A DNA stretch of 64,000 nt from Haloarcula ordinaria (GTDB taxonomy: Archaea; Halobacteriota; Halobacteria; Halobacteriales; Haloarculaceae). The notes beneath the pieces are model-generated. The model saw only the letters and a list, made by a program, of their open reading frames with translations. It did no database searches and was not told the DNA's origin. Location: NCBI RefSeq assembly GCF_029338275.1, contig NZ_CP119790.1, forward strand, positions 62,001 through 126,000, in the 5' to 3' direction. Numbering within the stretch: position 1 is the first letter of the stretch; every line of letters begins with the position of its first letter. A program made the position numbers and the translations under genes. Positions 26,288 to 36,133 of the stretch are shown here, piece by piece.

Positions 26288-28882
26288 TTATGCCGTGGGA
26301 CTCGAGTCGCTGGTGCTCGACTCAGCATCGGCCCGGACACGCGAGAGACGCATCGCGTTGGCCGTGACGCCGACGGTCATCCCTGCGTCGCCCGCGAGAA
26401 CGGCGAGCCAGATTGGGACGTAGCCGAAGGGCACGGCGAGTGCGAGCCCAGCCTTGATAAGCAAACTCGCGACGATGTTCTGCCTGATGACGCCGTTGGC
26501 GTCGCCCGCCAGCTCGTAGAGATAGGGGAGTTTCGAGAGGTCGTCGCCCATCAGTGCGACGTCGGCCGTCTCCAGTGCGGTATCGGTCCCGGCAGCACCC
26601 ATCGCGACACCGACGGTGGCCGTCGCCATCGCCGGCGCGTCGTTGATGCCGTCGCCGACCATCGCGACACCGCCCTCGAACTCCGCGACGAGGTCCTCGA
26701 CGGCAGTCACCTTCTGCTCCGGGAGCAGTTCGGCACGGTAGTCGTCGACGCCGACCGCGTCGGCGATGGCCGCAGCGGTCCGGTCGTTGTCCCCGGTAAG
26801 CATTACCGTTCGCTCGACACCCAACGCCCGGAGCCGTTCAATAGCCGCTTTCGCCTCGGGCCTGACCTCGTCGGCGACAGCGATAACGCCCTCTAGCTCG
26901 TCTTCGGTGCCGACGAGGACGACCGTCTTTCCCTCGGACTGGAGGGCGGGGACCGTATCGGAAAGGAGGTTCAGACAGCCGGCTCGTTCGCAGAGCTGCT
27001 GACTCGTCTGTGTGACGACGCCCCCGTCGGTCGTCGCGTGGACGTGCGAGAGGTCGAACCCGAGTTCGGTGAACAGACCGGGTTTACCCGCGTAATGCGG
27101 CGTCCCGTCGAGTTCGGCCTGCACGCCTTTCCCGGTGATACTCTCGAACGCGTCGACGTCGCGCTCGGCGACATCGGCCCCGTCAGCTCGCTGGACGATG
27201 GCTTCACCGATGGGGTGCTCGCTCCGTTTCTCGAGCCCCTGGGCGCACCGGAGCACGTCCGTCTCGGTGTTGTCGTTGAGCGGCACGACGTCAGTCACCG
27301 TCAGCTCACCCTTCGTCAGCGTGCCCGTCTTGTCGAAGGCGATGGCTTCCACAGCACCCATCGATTCAAGGTGCGAACCGCCTTTAATCAGGACGCCGTT
27401 CTTCGCGGCACTGGTCACGCCGGAGACGACGGAGACCGGCGTCGAGATGACGAACGCACACGGGCAGGCCAGTACCAGGAGTGTCAACCCGTAAACGACC
27501 GCTTCGGACACCGTCACCCCGAGAACGAACGGGCTCCCGACCGTGACGAGCACGGCGAAGACGACGACGACGGGGGTGTAGTACCCCGCGAAGCGCTCGA
27601 CGAACTGCTCGCGCTCGGTCTTGTTCGACTGGGCGTCCTCGATCATCTCGACGATGCGCGAGAGCGTGTTGTCCCCGGCCGCGGACGTGACCTCGAGTTC
27701 GAGATAGCCCTCCTCGTTTATCGTCCCTGCGTACACCTCGTCGCCAACCGTCTTGTCAACCGGCACGGATTCACCAGTGATAGGGGCCTGATTGACGGCG
27801 CTGGTTCCGTCGGTCACGGTGCCGTCCATGGGTATCTTCTCGCCCGGCCTGACGACGACGACGTCGCCAACGGCCACGTTTCCAACGGGAATCGTTTCGG
27901 TGTCACCGCCGCGTTTGATCGTCGCCTCGTCGGGCGAGAGGTCCATCAGTTCCCGCAGAGAATCACGGGCACGGTCCATCGAGGCGCGTTCAAGCAGCTC
28001 GGCGAAGCTGAACAGCGTCGCCAGCGTCGCCGCCTCGAAGTACAACGCCTCGCCGAAGGCCAGACTGGCAGACAGCGCCCCGACGATAGCGACCGTCATC
28101 AGGAAATCGATGTCCAGGTTCAGGTTCTTCGCCGAGTAGTACCCGTTGCGAACGATCGACTGGCCGGCGACCCCGACCGAGACGAGGAACAGCAGGTCGG
28201 CGACGTGGAGTGGCTCCCCGAGGATAGTCGCGATCGATGGATTGAGACCCGCGAGGAAGAACTCCAGTGCCAGACCGACAGCGAGGAAGACGGCGCCGAC
28301 ACCGGTCTTCTTCGCACGCTCGCTCCGCCAGACGCCCGGTGCGGTCTCCTGCTCGCCCTCCTCCTCGGAAGCCCCACCGTCACTGTCTGTGACCTCGTAT
28401 CCCGCCCCCTCGATTGCAGCGACGAGCTCGCGCTCGCTCGTGCGGTCGGCGTCGAAGGAGACGACCACTCGCCCAGTCGTCGGGTGCGTCTCGTAGCCAG
28501 TGATTCCGTCGACACTGTCGAGACCGCTTTCGACCTTCCCCGCACACGACGCACAGTCCATGTCCGGGACCGAGAGTCGCACCGTCTCGGTCCCGTCGCT
28601 GTCGGTAACTTCGTATCCCGCGCCTTCGATTGCGCCGACGATGGCGGATTCTGTAGTCCGCTCACGGTCGTAGGAGACGACGACTCGGCCCGTCGCCGGG
28701 TGTGTCTCGTAGTCGGAGATGCCGTCGACACTGTCGAGACCGCTTTCGACCTTCCCCGCACACGACGCACAATCCATGTCCGGGACACTGAGCCGTATCG
28801 TCGTGTTCCCATCCGGCGTGTCCGGTGACACACCGTCGTCGGAACTACGACGCTCGTCGCAGTCCGAACCGGAAGTATTCAT
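26288..28882 (-). CDS. Heavy-metal P1B-type ATPase with two HMA domains
   Basis: An 864-residue metal-exporting ATPase. Two N-terminal HMA domains each carry DMDCASC (Cys 38/41 and 110/113). Then come a core with CPC in a membrane helix (ACPCAFVISTPVSVVSG), the phosphorylation motif DKTGTLTKG, the HP locus in SEHPIGEAI, and GDGINDAPA. The C-terminal helix GDAGMTVGVTANAMRLSR plus CPCAFVISTP is more like the zinc/cadmium subgroup than the copper one; the HMA sites are copper/zinc-compatible. It pumps soft metal ions out of the cell. It lies downstream of the NikR-like regulator on the same strand. Full length, with a clear ATG. Confidence 0.93.
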   Translation of the reverse strand: MNTSGSDCDERRSSDDGVSPDTPDGNTTIRLSVPDMDCASCAGKVESGLDSVDGISDYETHPATGRVVVSYDRERTTESAIVGAIEGAGYEVTDSDGTETVRLSVPDMDCASCAGKVESGLDSVDGITGYETHPTTGRVVVSFDADRTSERELVAAIEGAGYEVTDSDGGASEEEGEQETAPGVWRSERAKKTGVGAVFLAVGLALEFFLAGLNPSIATILGEPLHVADLLFLVSVGVAGQSIVRNGYYSAKNLNLDIDFLMTVAIVGALSASLAFGEALYFEAATLATLFSFAELLERASMDRARDSLRELMDLSPDEATIKRGGDTETIPVGNVAVGDVVVVRPGEKIPMDGTVTDGTSAVNQAPITGESVPVDKTVGDEVYAGTINEEGYLELEVTSAAGDNTLSRIVEMIEDAQSNKTEREQFVERFAGYYTPVVVVFAVLVTVGSPFVLGVTVSEAVVYGLTLLVLACPCAFVISTPVSVVSGVTSAAKNGVLIKGGSHLESMGAVEAIAFDKTGTLTKGELTVTDVVPLNDNTETDVLRCAQGLEKRSEHPIGEAIVQRADGADVAERDVDAFESITGKGVQAELDGTPHYAGKPGLFTELGFDLSHVHATTDGGVVTQTSQQLCERAGCLNLLSDTVPALQSEGKTVVLVGTEDELEGVIAVADEVRPEAKAAIERLRALGVERTVMLTGDNDRTAAAIADAVGVDDYRAELLPEQKVTAVEDLVAEFEGGVAMVGDGINDAPAMATATVGVAMGAAGTDTALETADVALMGDDLSKLPYLYELAGDANGVIRQNIVASLLIKAGLALAVPFGYVPIWLAVLAGDAGMTVGVTANAMRLSRVRADAESSTSDSSPTA
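28376..28795 (-). repeat. Tandem duplication of the HMA domain
   Basis: Two copies of a 72-residue (216-base) unit, nearly identical in protein and DNA sequence: each reads SVPDMDCASCAGKVESGLD and ends EGAGYEVTDSDG. Long identical blocks at DNA level imply a recent duplication or gene conversion. Confidence 0.85.
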
Positions 28883-29046
28883 TAGATGGATCTAGCCGCC
28901 AGCGGTTTATTAAATTGGCTGTTATCAAGTGCCGCCTAAGTCATACAGTTTGTTAAAATTTGGAGTGTGAGTTAATATGGTTCGCGTCGCGTCACTCGAT
29001 AGCGGTACCGGAGACGGCTGGCTGGCAGAGAACAACCGGAGTCCCG

Positions 29047-29442
29047 TCACTCGCTCTGACCGCGGATGCTCATAATCTTCACACGTCGCACGCGGTCGAA
29101 GTCCCGGAGCCGGTAGGTGAGGCCACGTACTCGGGCTGCGTCACCCCGACAGAACAGTGACTCGAGGCACCACTCGCCCTGATGGGTATGGCTCGTGTTC
29201 AGAATCACGTCCTGGTACTCGTGCTGGACGCTGTGGACTGCCTCGATCACGTCGTGGTATCGATAATCGAAGCCGATGAGGGCGACCACCTCGTCGGTGG
29301 CGGCTTCGAGCCGCGAGTGACGCTCGATGTACTCCAACATGGCCTCTCTGACCGCTCGCGACCGGTTCTCCATGCCTTCCTCCTGCCACACCTGGTCGAA
29401 CTCGTCGACCACCGCGTCGGGGATGTTGAAACTCGTACGCAT
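29047..29442 (-). CDS. NikR-like metal-responsive RHH regulator
   Basis: A 131-residue protein starting at MRTSFNIPDAVV (the open frame upstream is not part of the family). Residues 1-45 are a ribbon-helix-helix DNA-binding domain (SFNIPDAVVDEFDQVW, NRSRAVREAMLEYI). The rest is an ACT-like domain with the metal site of NikR: a His, then 10 residues, HTH, then a Cys about five residues on (SHTHQGEWC). It probably senses nickel or a related divalent metal. It sits 165 bases upstream of the P-type ATPase on the same strand, so it may regulate metal export; divergent MFS transport is also possible. Confidence 0.85.
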   Translation of the reverse strand: MRTSFNIPDAVVDEFDQVWQEEGMENRSRAVREAMLEYIERHSRLEAATDEVVALIGFDYRYHDVIEAVHSVQHEYQDVILNTSHTHQGEWCLESLFCRGDAARVRGLTYRLRDFDRVRRVKIMSIRGQSE

Positions 29443-29555
29443 AGGGGGCGATTCTCCCTCGATACACAAGACACCCCGTATTACGCCGATCCGACTGCGG
29501 TATTAACAGGTGTTATCCGTGTTCTCGTTGCGGTATCAGATACGCGCTCGTTCCA

Positions 29556-30812
29556 ATGACGCTCGATACGACCGCCCTGTCCTGGTCTTCACGCCCAAAC
29601 CGACCGCCGACGAGCGTCGTAAAATACTATCTCTACAAGGCCACCAAGGCGGTCGAGTTCTACCGGCCGGTCATGTACCTCTTCTTCCTCGCGCAGGGGC
29701 TTTCCTTCACCCAAATCGCGATCCTCGAGGCGCTGTACAACCTCACGACACTCGTCGGTGAGATTCCGACCGGCTATATCGGGGACCGTGTCGGGCGGCG
29801 CACCAGTCTCCTCATCGGGAGCACGCTTATCGCACTCACACTGCTCGGCATCGGGCTTGCAAGTTCGTTCGTGATATTAGCCGGCCTGTACATCTGCTGG
29901 TCGATGGGCTACAACTTCCGCTCGGGGAGCGAAGACGCCTGGTTGTACGATACGCTCACGGAGGACCTCTCTGCGGCGGAGTTCGCGCACGTTCGTGGCC
30001 GTGGCGAATCTGTCTCGCTAGCCGTCGGGGCCGGCGCGGCGATCGTCGGTGGCTACCTCGGGACCATCGACCTGTCGTATCCCTGGTTCGTCGCCGCATC
30101 AGTTACGGCGCTCGGTGTGCCCGTCCTCTTGACCGTGGAGGAACCAACGACCTACGAGCGGACCGACGCGGCAGCGTTGAGTCTCCGTCGGACGCTTTCG
30201 GTCGTCCGGAAAACTCTCTCGCAGCGAAATATCCGTGCCTTCGTCCTGTATTACTACGTTCTCTACGCTGCCGTGACCTACCTGGTGTTCGTGTTCCTGC
30301 AGCCGATCTTCGAGACGGTCGTCCTCGACTTCGGTGCGACACAGTCACAGGTCAGAGCTCTGCTCGGGTGGTTCTACGCGGCATACAGTCTCTTCGGCGC
30401 TGGACTGAGTTACTACACGGGCGCAATCCGTGCTCGCTTCGGCCTCCGAAGATGGTTTCTGTGGCTGCCCTTCGTCGTTGGCACCGCTCTGATTGGACTG
30501 TACTTCATTCCAGTCCTAGCCTTGCCGGCCTTCCTCCTGATTCGCGGCCTGTCTGACGTGACGCAGTCGTTCGCCGGCCAGTACGTCAACGACCGTATCG
30601 AGACGACCGGCCGTGCAACTGTTCTCAGTGCGATGGCGATGGTTAGCGGGCTGGCAGTCGTTCCGTTCCAGCTCGGGAGCGGCATCATCTCGGATATCGT
30701 CTCCCCGTCGTTCGCCCTCGCCATGGCCGGCGGTGTCCTCGTCGTCAGCTCTCTGGGCATTCTACTCTGGGAGGCACCGATTGCGGAGTCAGAACAAGAG
30801 GAAGCCGGCTGA
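29556..30812 (+). CDS. MFS transporter
   Basis: A 418-residue major facilitator with twelve helices. The loop between helices 2 and 3 reads GEIPTGYIGDRVGRRTS, the canonical G-x-x-x-D-R-x-G-R-R motif, and its counterpart in the second half is present but weaker. It starts MTLDTTALSWSSRPNR, with a polar 30-residue tail before the first helix. The family exports or imports small molecules; the substrate is unknown. It is divergent from the metal regulator. Confidence 0.9.
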   Translation: MTLDTTALSWSSRPNRPPTSVVKYYLYKATKAVEFYRPVMYLFFLAQGLSFTQIAILEALYNLTTLVGEIPTGYIGDRVGRRTSLLIGSTLIALTLLGIGLASSFVILAGLYICWSMGYNFRSGSEDAWLYDTLTEDLSAAEFAHVRGRGESVSLAVGAGAAIVGGYLGTIDLSYPWFVAASVTALGVPVLLTVEEPTTYERTDAAALSLRRTLSVVRKTLSQRNIRAFVLYYYVLYAAVTYLVFVFLQPIFETVVLDFGATQSQVRALLGWFYAAYSLFGAGLSYYTGAIRARFGLRRWFLWLPFVVGTALIGLYFIPVLALPAFLLIRGLSDVTQSFAGQYVNDRIETTGRATVLSAMAMVSGLAVVPFQLGSGIISDIVSPSFALAMAGGVLVVSSLGILLWEAPIAESEQEEAG

Positions 30813-30844
30813 GCGCGTAAACCGTGACCGAGATTCGGTCGCCC

Positions 30845-32026
30845 TTACAGCGCGTCGCTGGTCGCGGCCAGTCCAGCGTCAACGTCGACGTCAGCGCCGT
30901 GTTCGGCGAGGGCATCGCCGAGCGCAGTCAGGAGATAACTGACGTTCCTCGGGCGAGCGGAGTGACCCATACAGCCAATGCGCCAGATGTCACCCGAGAG
31001 CGCACCGAGGCCGCTGGCAATCTCGAGGTCGTACTCGTCGAGGAGGTACTGGATGATGGTGCCATCGTCGATGCCATCGGGAACTCGGACCGTGTTGAGA
31101 CTCGGGAGCCAGTACTCGTCGGGGGCGTTCATCTCGAGCCCCATGGACTCGACGCCGGCTTTCAGTGCCCCGGCGACCGACCGGTGACGGTCCCATCGCT
31201 GCTCGATGCCCTCCTCGCTGACGAGTCGGAGCGCCTCCCTGAGGGCGTAGACGTTCGTAATCGGAGCCGTGTGGTGGTACGCCCGCTCGTCGCCCCAGTA
31301 TCCCTCCAGTAGCGAGAGGTCGAGATACCAGGACCGCGGGTCGGTCTCGCGGGAGAGTACCTTGTCCATCGCGTCGTCGTTGAGCGTCAGTGGACTGGCT
31401 CCCGGCGGGCAGGAGAGGCACTTCTGGGGCCCCGAGTACGCGACGTCGACGTCCCAGTCGTCGGTCCTGAACTCCACGCCACCGAGGGAGGTGACCGTAT
31501 CCGCGATGACTAAGACGTCGTTCGCGTGGGCGATACTCGTCAGCTCCGGCACCGACGGCTGGAGGACACCAGTACTCGTCTCCGCGTGGACGAACCCGAA
31601 CACGTCGGGGCTGTGCTCGTCGAACGCGGCTTCGACGTCGACCGGGTCGAGTGGCTCCCCCCACGGCGCGTCGACGGTGACCACTTCGCCACCGGCACGG
31701 TTCGCCATGCTCGCCATCCGGTCGCCGAAGTAGCCGTTGGTCGGAACGAGCATCGTATCACCCGGCTCGACGAGATTGCCGATGGCAGCTTCCATCGACG
31801 CCGATCCGGTCCCGGAGATGGGAATCGTCCACTGGTTCTCGGTCTGGAACGTGTACCGAAGCAGGTCCTGCACGTCGTCCATGACCTCGATGAACGACGG
31901 GTCCAAGTGGCCGACGAGCGGCGTGCTCATCGCCCGAAGAACGCGTGGATGGACGTCGCTCGGACCGGGCCCCATCAACGTACGGTTCGGTGGTGTAAGC
32001 TCCCCGACGGCTGGTGCGTCAACCAT
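30845..32026 (-). CDS. Class V PLP-dependent aminotransferase (AGXT-like)
   Basis: A 393-residue fold-type I enzyme close to alanine/serine-glyoxylate aminotransferases. It shows MGPGPSDVHPRVL, GSGSASMEAAIGN-like ISGTGSASMEA, the pyridoxal aspartate in VIADTVTSLGG, and the lysine in SGPQKCLSCPPG. The start is the ATG giving MVDAPAVG because a TATA-like TTTAATAATT (32,051-32,060) lies about 30 bp before it; an ATG 24 bases upstream is inside the promoter region. It transfers the amino group between an amino acid and glyoxylate or a keto acid. Divergent from the aldehyde dehydrogenase. Confidence 0.93.
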   Translation of the reverse strand: MVDAPAVGELTPPNRTLMGPGPSDVHPRVLRAMSTPLVGHLDPSFIEVMDDVQDLLRYTFQTENQWTIPISGTGSASMEAAIGNLVEPGDTMLVPTNGYFGDRMASMANRAGGEVVTVDAPWGEPLDPVDVEAAFDEHSPDVFGFVHAETSTGVLQPSVPELTSIAHANDVLVIADTVTSLGGVEFRTDDWDVDVAYSGPQKCLSCPPGASPLTLNDDAMDKVLSRETDPRSWYLDLSLLEGYWGDERAYHHTAPITNVYALREALRLVSEEGIEQRWDRHRSVAGALKAGVESMGLEMNAPDEYWLPSLNTVRVPDGIDDGTIIQYLLDEYDLEIASGLGALSGDIWRIGCMGHSARPRNVSYLLTALGDALAEHGADVDVDAGLAATSDAL

Positions 32027-32050
32027 ACCAGTGGCGACGCACTCAATCAT

Positions 32051-32060
32051 AATTATTAAA
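32051..32060 (-). promoter_or_regulatory. TATA-like box for the aminotransferase
   Basis: TTTAATAATT on the gene's strand, centred about 30 bp before the chosen ATG, which supports a leaderless start at 32,026. Confidence 0.55.
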
Positions 32061-32238
32061 TGTACTGCTTTGCGCTATAGTCGGCGGTCGGTCTGGGGCT
32101 TCGAGTGAGAGAAACAAAGCAGACTACCGCGGTCCGACGGGACAGTCGAAAGACACCACTTTCCGACCGGAACTCCCCGGGAACACCGGCTTCCCGACAG
32201 AACTTAATACGCAGTACGTCTATCGACCATTGTAGACT

Positions 32239-33672
32239 ATGTCAATCCATATCGCATCAGAGTGGATACAGCGAGACGAGACTATCGAGGTTCTGAACAA
32301 GTTCGACGGGAGCGTTATCGACGAGGTGACCAGAGCAACGCGTGAGGACGTCGACCGAGCCATCGAGGCGGCCAACGACGCGAAGGACACGATGGCCTCG
32401 ATGCCGGCCCACGAGCGCGCGTCGATTCTCAGAGAGACGAGTCGACTCATCGACGAGCGGAAAGACGAGTTCGCAGAGGTCATGGCGGCCGAAGCAGGCA
32501 AGCCGATCGAGACAGCCCGAGGCGAAGTCGGACGCGCGGTCAGTACGTTCCAGCTCTCGGCCGGCGAGGCCGAACGCCTCTCCGGGGAGGAGATTCCGAT
32601 CGACGCCCAGCCCGGTAACGGCAACCGACTCGCGTTCACCAAGCGGTTCCCGGTCGGCGTCGTCGGCGCTATCTCCCCGTTCAACTTCCCCCTGAATCTC
32701 GTCGCGCACAAGCTCGGACCGGCGTTCGCCGGTGGCAACACGGTCGTCCACAAACCGGCCACGACGACCCCACTGACTGCAGTAAAACTGGCCGAGACCC
32801 TGTTCGAGGCCGGGCTCCCGCGTGACGCGCTCAACCTCGTCATCGGGAGTGGGTCGACGGTCGGCGAGGCGCTGCTGGACAGCGACGATATCGACCACTA
32901 CTCGTTCACCGGGAGCCGCGCCATCGGCAAGCGAATCAAAGAACGGTCCGGACTTGCGGGCGTCTCGCTCGAGCTCGGGAACAACTCACCCGCGATCGTC
33001 CACGAGGACGCCCCCGACATCGCCGACGCGGCGAGCCGGATCATCGACGGCGCGTTCTCGTACGGCGGACAGATGTGTATCAGCACCCAGCGGATACTTG
33101 TCCACGAGTCGCGCCACGACGAACTGCTCGACGAACTGGTCTCGCAGGCGTCCGAACTCGTCGTGGGCGACCCGCTGAACGAGGACACCGACGTCGGACC
33201 GCTCATCTCCGAGGACGACGCCGAGCGAATCATCGAGTGGGTCGAATCGGCCAAAGAAGACGGTGCGACCGTGGAATTCGGTGGAACTCGAGACGGTGCT
33301 GTCGTCCAGCCCACTATCGTCGACGGGGCGACCCAGGAGATGGACGTCGTCTGCCAGGAGGCGTTCGCACCTGTCATCGCCGTCCAGACGTACGAGGATC
33401 TCTCGACGGCCATCGAACTGGCCGACGATACCCCGTACGGGCTCCAGGCCGGTATCTTCACTGCGAGCCACGACGTGGGACTCACCGCGGCGATGAACAT
33501 CGAGTGCGGCGGGGTCATGATCAACGACATCCCAACGTTCCGGGCCGACCAGCAGCCGTACGGCGGTGCGAAAGAGAGCGGCATCGGCCGCGAAGGGCCA
33601 AAGTACGCGATCGAAGAGCTCACCGAAGAGCGCGTGATCTGTTTCCGCCCGACCAGCGACCTGTCGATCTGA
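32239..33672 (+). CDS. NAD(P)-dependent aldehyde dehydrogenase
   Basis: A 477-residue enzyme with the general base glutamate in LELGNNSPAIV and the catalytic cysteine in GGQMCISTQRI. The N-terminal Rossmann part includes SPFNFPLNLVAHKLGPAF and FTGSRAIGKRI; the end includes ADQQPYGGAKESGIGREG. Length and order are normal for the superfamily. It oxidises an aldehyde to a carboxylate; the best guesses from context are lactaldehyde-like or semialdehyde substrates of the island. A TTAATAC box lies about 33 bp before the ATG. Divergent from the aminotransferase, and the Lrp gene follows on the same strand. Confidence 0.95.
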   Translation: MSIHIASEWIQRDETIEVLNKFDGSVIDEVTRATREDVDRAIEAANDAKDTMASMPAHERASILRETSRLIDERKDEFAEVMAAEAGKPIETARGEVGRAVSTFQLSAGEAERLSGEEIPIDAQPGNGNRLAFTKRFPVGVVGAISPFNFPLNLVAHKLGPAFAGGNTVVHKPATTTPLTAVKLAETLFEAGLPRDALNLVIGSGSTVGEALLDSDDIDHYSFTGSRAIGKRIKERSGLAGVSLELGNNSPAIVHEDAPDIADAASRIIDGAFSYGGQMCISTQRILVHESRHDELLDELVSQASELVVGDPLNEDTDVGPLISEDDAERIIEWVESAKEDGATVEFGGTRDGAVVQPTIVDGATQEMDVVCQEAFAPVIAVQTYEDLSTAIELADDTPYGLQAGIFTASHDVGLTAAMNIECGGVMINDIPTFRADQQPYGGAKESGIGREGPKYAIEELTEERVICFRPTSDLSI

Positions 33673-33750
33673 TCGGCGGACCCACCCGCTCGTAGCCATT
33701 CGGTCGAGGAACAGCCAGCGTCTGGGAGTGCCCACCAATAACATCAACGA

Positions 33751-33758
33751 CTATATGC
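33751..33758 (+). promoter_or_regulatory. TATA-like box for the Lrp regulator
   Basis: CTATATGC centred 27 bp before the ATG at 33,781; supports a leaderless start and rejects the longer upstream frame. Confidence 0.5.
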
Positions 33759-33780
33759 GTTGACTCGGGTACGGTTAACT

Positions 33781-34254
33781 ATGGAAACAATCGACCTCGA
33801 CCCGACGGACGAGGAAATTCTCGCACTCTTGAACGAAAACGCGAGAACGCCCGACGAGGAGCTCGCAGAGCAAGTCGGTGTTTCGCCCGCGGAGGTGAGC
33901 GAACGGATCGAACGGCTGCAGGAGGAGGGCGTCATCACACGCTTCACCACGATGTTCGACACCTCGAAACTGGGCTACGTCTCGGTCGCGTTCGGGTTCT
34001 CTGTTGAACCTGGGAAGGCCGACGAGATCGCAAATCTGCTCAGCCAGTACGACAACATCTACAAGCTGTGGATTCTCTCGGGCCGGCACAACATCATCGC
34101 GCACGCGAACTTCCGGGACATTACCGAGTTCCAGGAGTTCAGTTCGGAGACCCTCCACGACATCGACGGGATCGCGAACTACGAGACATCGATAGCAACC
34201 AAATCAGTTCTCAACGACGGCAGTGCGCTCCCGGTCTCCGAGAGCGGGGAATAG
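33781..34254 (+). CDS. Lrp/AsnC family regulator
   Basis: A 157-residue regulator. The helix-turn-helix covers residues 5-48 (DPTDEEILALLNENARTPDEEL, then VSPAEVSERIERLQEEGVI). An ACT-like (RAM) domain follows, with the effector loop near KLWILSGRHNIIAHANFRDI. These proteins sense amino acids or keto acids and control their metabolism. It lies 108 bases after the aldehyde dehydrogenase, near the aminotransferase, so it probably controls part of this island (inference). Confidence 0.9.
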   Translation: METIDLDPTDEEILALLNENARTPDEELAEQVGVSPAEVSERIERLQEEGVITRFTTMFDTSKLGYVSVAFGFSVEPGKADEIANLLSQYDNIYKLWILSGRHNIIAHANFRDITEFQEFSSETLHDIDGIANYETSIATKSVLNDGSALPVSESGE

Positions 34255-34282
34255 GAACGAATCGGTCGTCGCAACCGCAGAA

Positions 34283-36058
34283 TCAGACGCCTGCAGATTG
34301 CGCGGCGACGATGACGGTCCACTCTGCGGGGTCGATTCTGTGGTCGCCGAAGGTGGAGTTCTCCGGGTACGCCGTCAACACCAGTGACTCGGTCCGCCCG
34401 TCGAGATAGTCCGCCAGTGTCTCGAGATTCGCATCTGCGAGCCCGCCGAGCTGATCGAGGAGCATGACCGGCGTCACCTCATCGACATCGTAGGCTTCGA
34501 AGCCAGCGACTGCAGTCACGAGCCCGATCAGTTCGACTTCGCCCTCGCTGAGCGCATTCAGGCCGACTTCACGCCCGTCTCTGGCGACGACGAGTTCGAA
34601 CTCGCTGGTGAGTCGCGCGCTCTCGAAGCTCGTCTCGAACATGGAGACGATGGTCGATATCGAGTTGTCGAACTCCGTCCGAATCCGGGTCTGTATCTCG
34701 TCTTTCCGGGTCCGGAGCTGGGTGATCTCCTGGGACAGCTGTTCTTTCTCCTCTTCGAGCGTCTCGACGGTTGTGGCTGCCTGCTCGGCTGCCTGGATGT
34801 CGTCGACCACGTCCTCGAGTTCGGCCTCTTTGTACTTGATGTCGCTCCGGATGTCTGAGATCTCCCGGTCGACGTCCTCGACTTCCGTTTCCAGTTCCGC
34901 GATTTGCTCCTCGACCGTTTCGAGTCGCTGCTTCGCGCTCGAGAGGTTCTGTGACCGTTCGGAGACGGTCGATTCTAGTTCCGTGATGCGGTCCTCGAGG
35001 TCAGTCTTTCGTCGCTGTTGGTCTCTGATGTCGTCACGCTTCGACTCCAACTCCTCGATACGCTCCTCGTACATCCTCGCCTCTTCACGCAGGTCGAGCA
35101 CCTTCGCACCGACCTCGTCGAGTTGCGATTCGATTTCGTCGGCTGTCGTCTCGCTCCCACAGAGCCAGCACGTGTGTGCGTCCCCCAGCAGCCCGTGGTC
35201 GACGTCTGTGAGGAGGTCTAACCGCTCTTCTTCGACGAGCCGTTTGTTTGCCGAGTAGACCGACTGCAAGAGCTCGAGGTCCTGCTCTGCTCGCTCGTGT
35301 TTGTCGCGTACCTCTGCGAGCCCGTCTTCGACGTCAGCGGGGTCGGCAACCTCGATGGACTCGTACTCCTCGTGGGTGTCGGTTAGTTTCTCCTGTGCCC
35401 GTTCGATAGTGTTCTCGAGCCGTTCGATGAGGCTGCTCACACGCTGGCGCTCCGCCCGCAGGTCGCTCAGCTCCTCCCGGGCATCGGAGGCCATCGCGTC
35501 GTCGAACCGTTGCTCCTGTTCGCGGAGGTCCGCCAGTTCCGACTCCAGCGTGTTTTTTTGCTTTCGCAACGACACGAGGTCATCAGCACTCGCTCGCGCC
35601 TTCGCCAGTTCGATCTCGACCGCGTCCCGTTCCTCCCTGAGATCCGCAATCCGCTCGTTGATATCCGAGACCTCGAGCGGTTTCGTCAGCAACGGCGCCA
35701 GGTTGTCGCCGTTCCGAACCGCCTGCCGAATCGCATTGTCCTCACCGAGAAACGCGAAGAGATCCGCGACGAGCCTGTCGTACTCGTCTTCCAAGACCGG
35801 ATTCCCGTGTCGCGCGACCGTCCCGCCGGACCGGTCGAGGCGTACCTCGTGGCGCTCGCCGTCGATGTCGACAGCGACGTGCCCTTCGTCTTCTCCCTCG
35901 GTGAGCGCGGTCTTCGTCCCGAAGGCTGTCTCGATGGCGCGAATAAAACTAGATTTCCCCTGCCAGTTGGACGCCTTCACGGTATTGACTCCGGACTCTA
36001 CCGTCGCAATCCCCTCCGAAATCCCCGCGATATTCTCAATCTCGATGGTGCAGTTCAT
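34283..36058 (-). CDS. Archaea-specific SMC-related protein (Sph type)
   Basis: A 591-residue protein of the Sph group. An N-terminal P-loop (NWQGKSSFIRAIETAFG, without the usual GxxG start) and C-terminal signature SEGEVELIG and Walker B MLLDQLGG form an ABC-type head, and two long coiled coils flank a central zinc-hook-like CWLC (about residues 300-303). The Walker B glutamate is replaced by Gln in LLDQL, which suggests ATP binding without normal hydrolysis. In haloarchaea such proteins are encoded next to RdfA; a role in cell shape or chromosome structure has been proposed. It ends at 34,283 and is preceded, 75 bases upstream, by the RdfA-like gene. Confidence 0.9.
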   Translation of the reverse strand: MNCTIEIENIAGISEGIATVESGVNTVKASNWQGKSSFIRAIETAFGTKTALTEGEDEGHVAVDIDGERHEVRLDRSGGTVARHGNPVLEDEYDRLVADLFAFLGEDNAIRQAVRNGDNLAPLLTKPLEVSDINERIADLREERDAVEIELAKARASADDLVSLRKQKNTLESELADLREQEQRFDDAMASDAREELSDLRAERQRVSSLIERLENTIERAQEKLTDTHEEYESIEVADPADVEDGLAEVRDKHERAEQDLELLQSVYSANKRLVEEERLDLLTDVDHGLLGDAHTCWLCGSETTADEIESQLDEVGAKVLDLREEARMYEERIEELESKRDDIRDQQRRKTDLEDRITELESTVSERSQNLSSAKQRLETVEEQIAELETEVEDVDREISDIRSDIKYKEAELEDVVDDIQAAEQAATTVETLEEEKEQLSQEITQLRTRKDEIQTRIRTEFDNSISTIVSMFETSFESARLTSEFELVVARDGREVGLNALSEGEVELIGLVTAVAGFEAYDVDEVTPVMLLDQLGGLADANLETLADYLDGRTESLVLTAYPENSTFGDHRIDPAEWTVIVAAQSAGV

Positions 36059-36133
36059 TACTAGAGTATTCTACAACCTCACGTATGAGTTTAATGATTG
36101 GAACAGAAAACGGTAAATTGTGGGTATCAATCG

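Noticed and set aside
27038..28828. A 596-codon frame on the top strand opposite the P-type ATPase
   Set aside because: It mirrors the ATPase gene; long antisense frames are common in G+C-rich haloarchaeal genes, and its product has no fold or motif.
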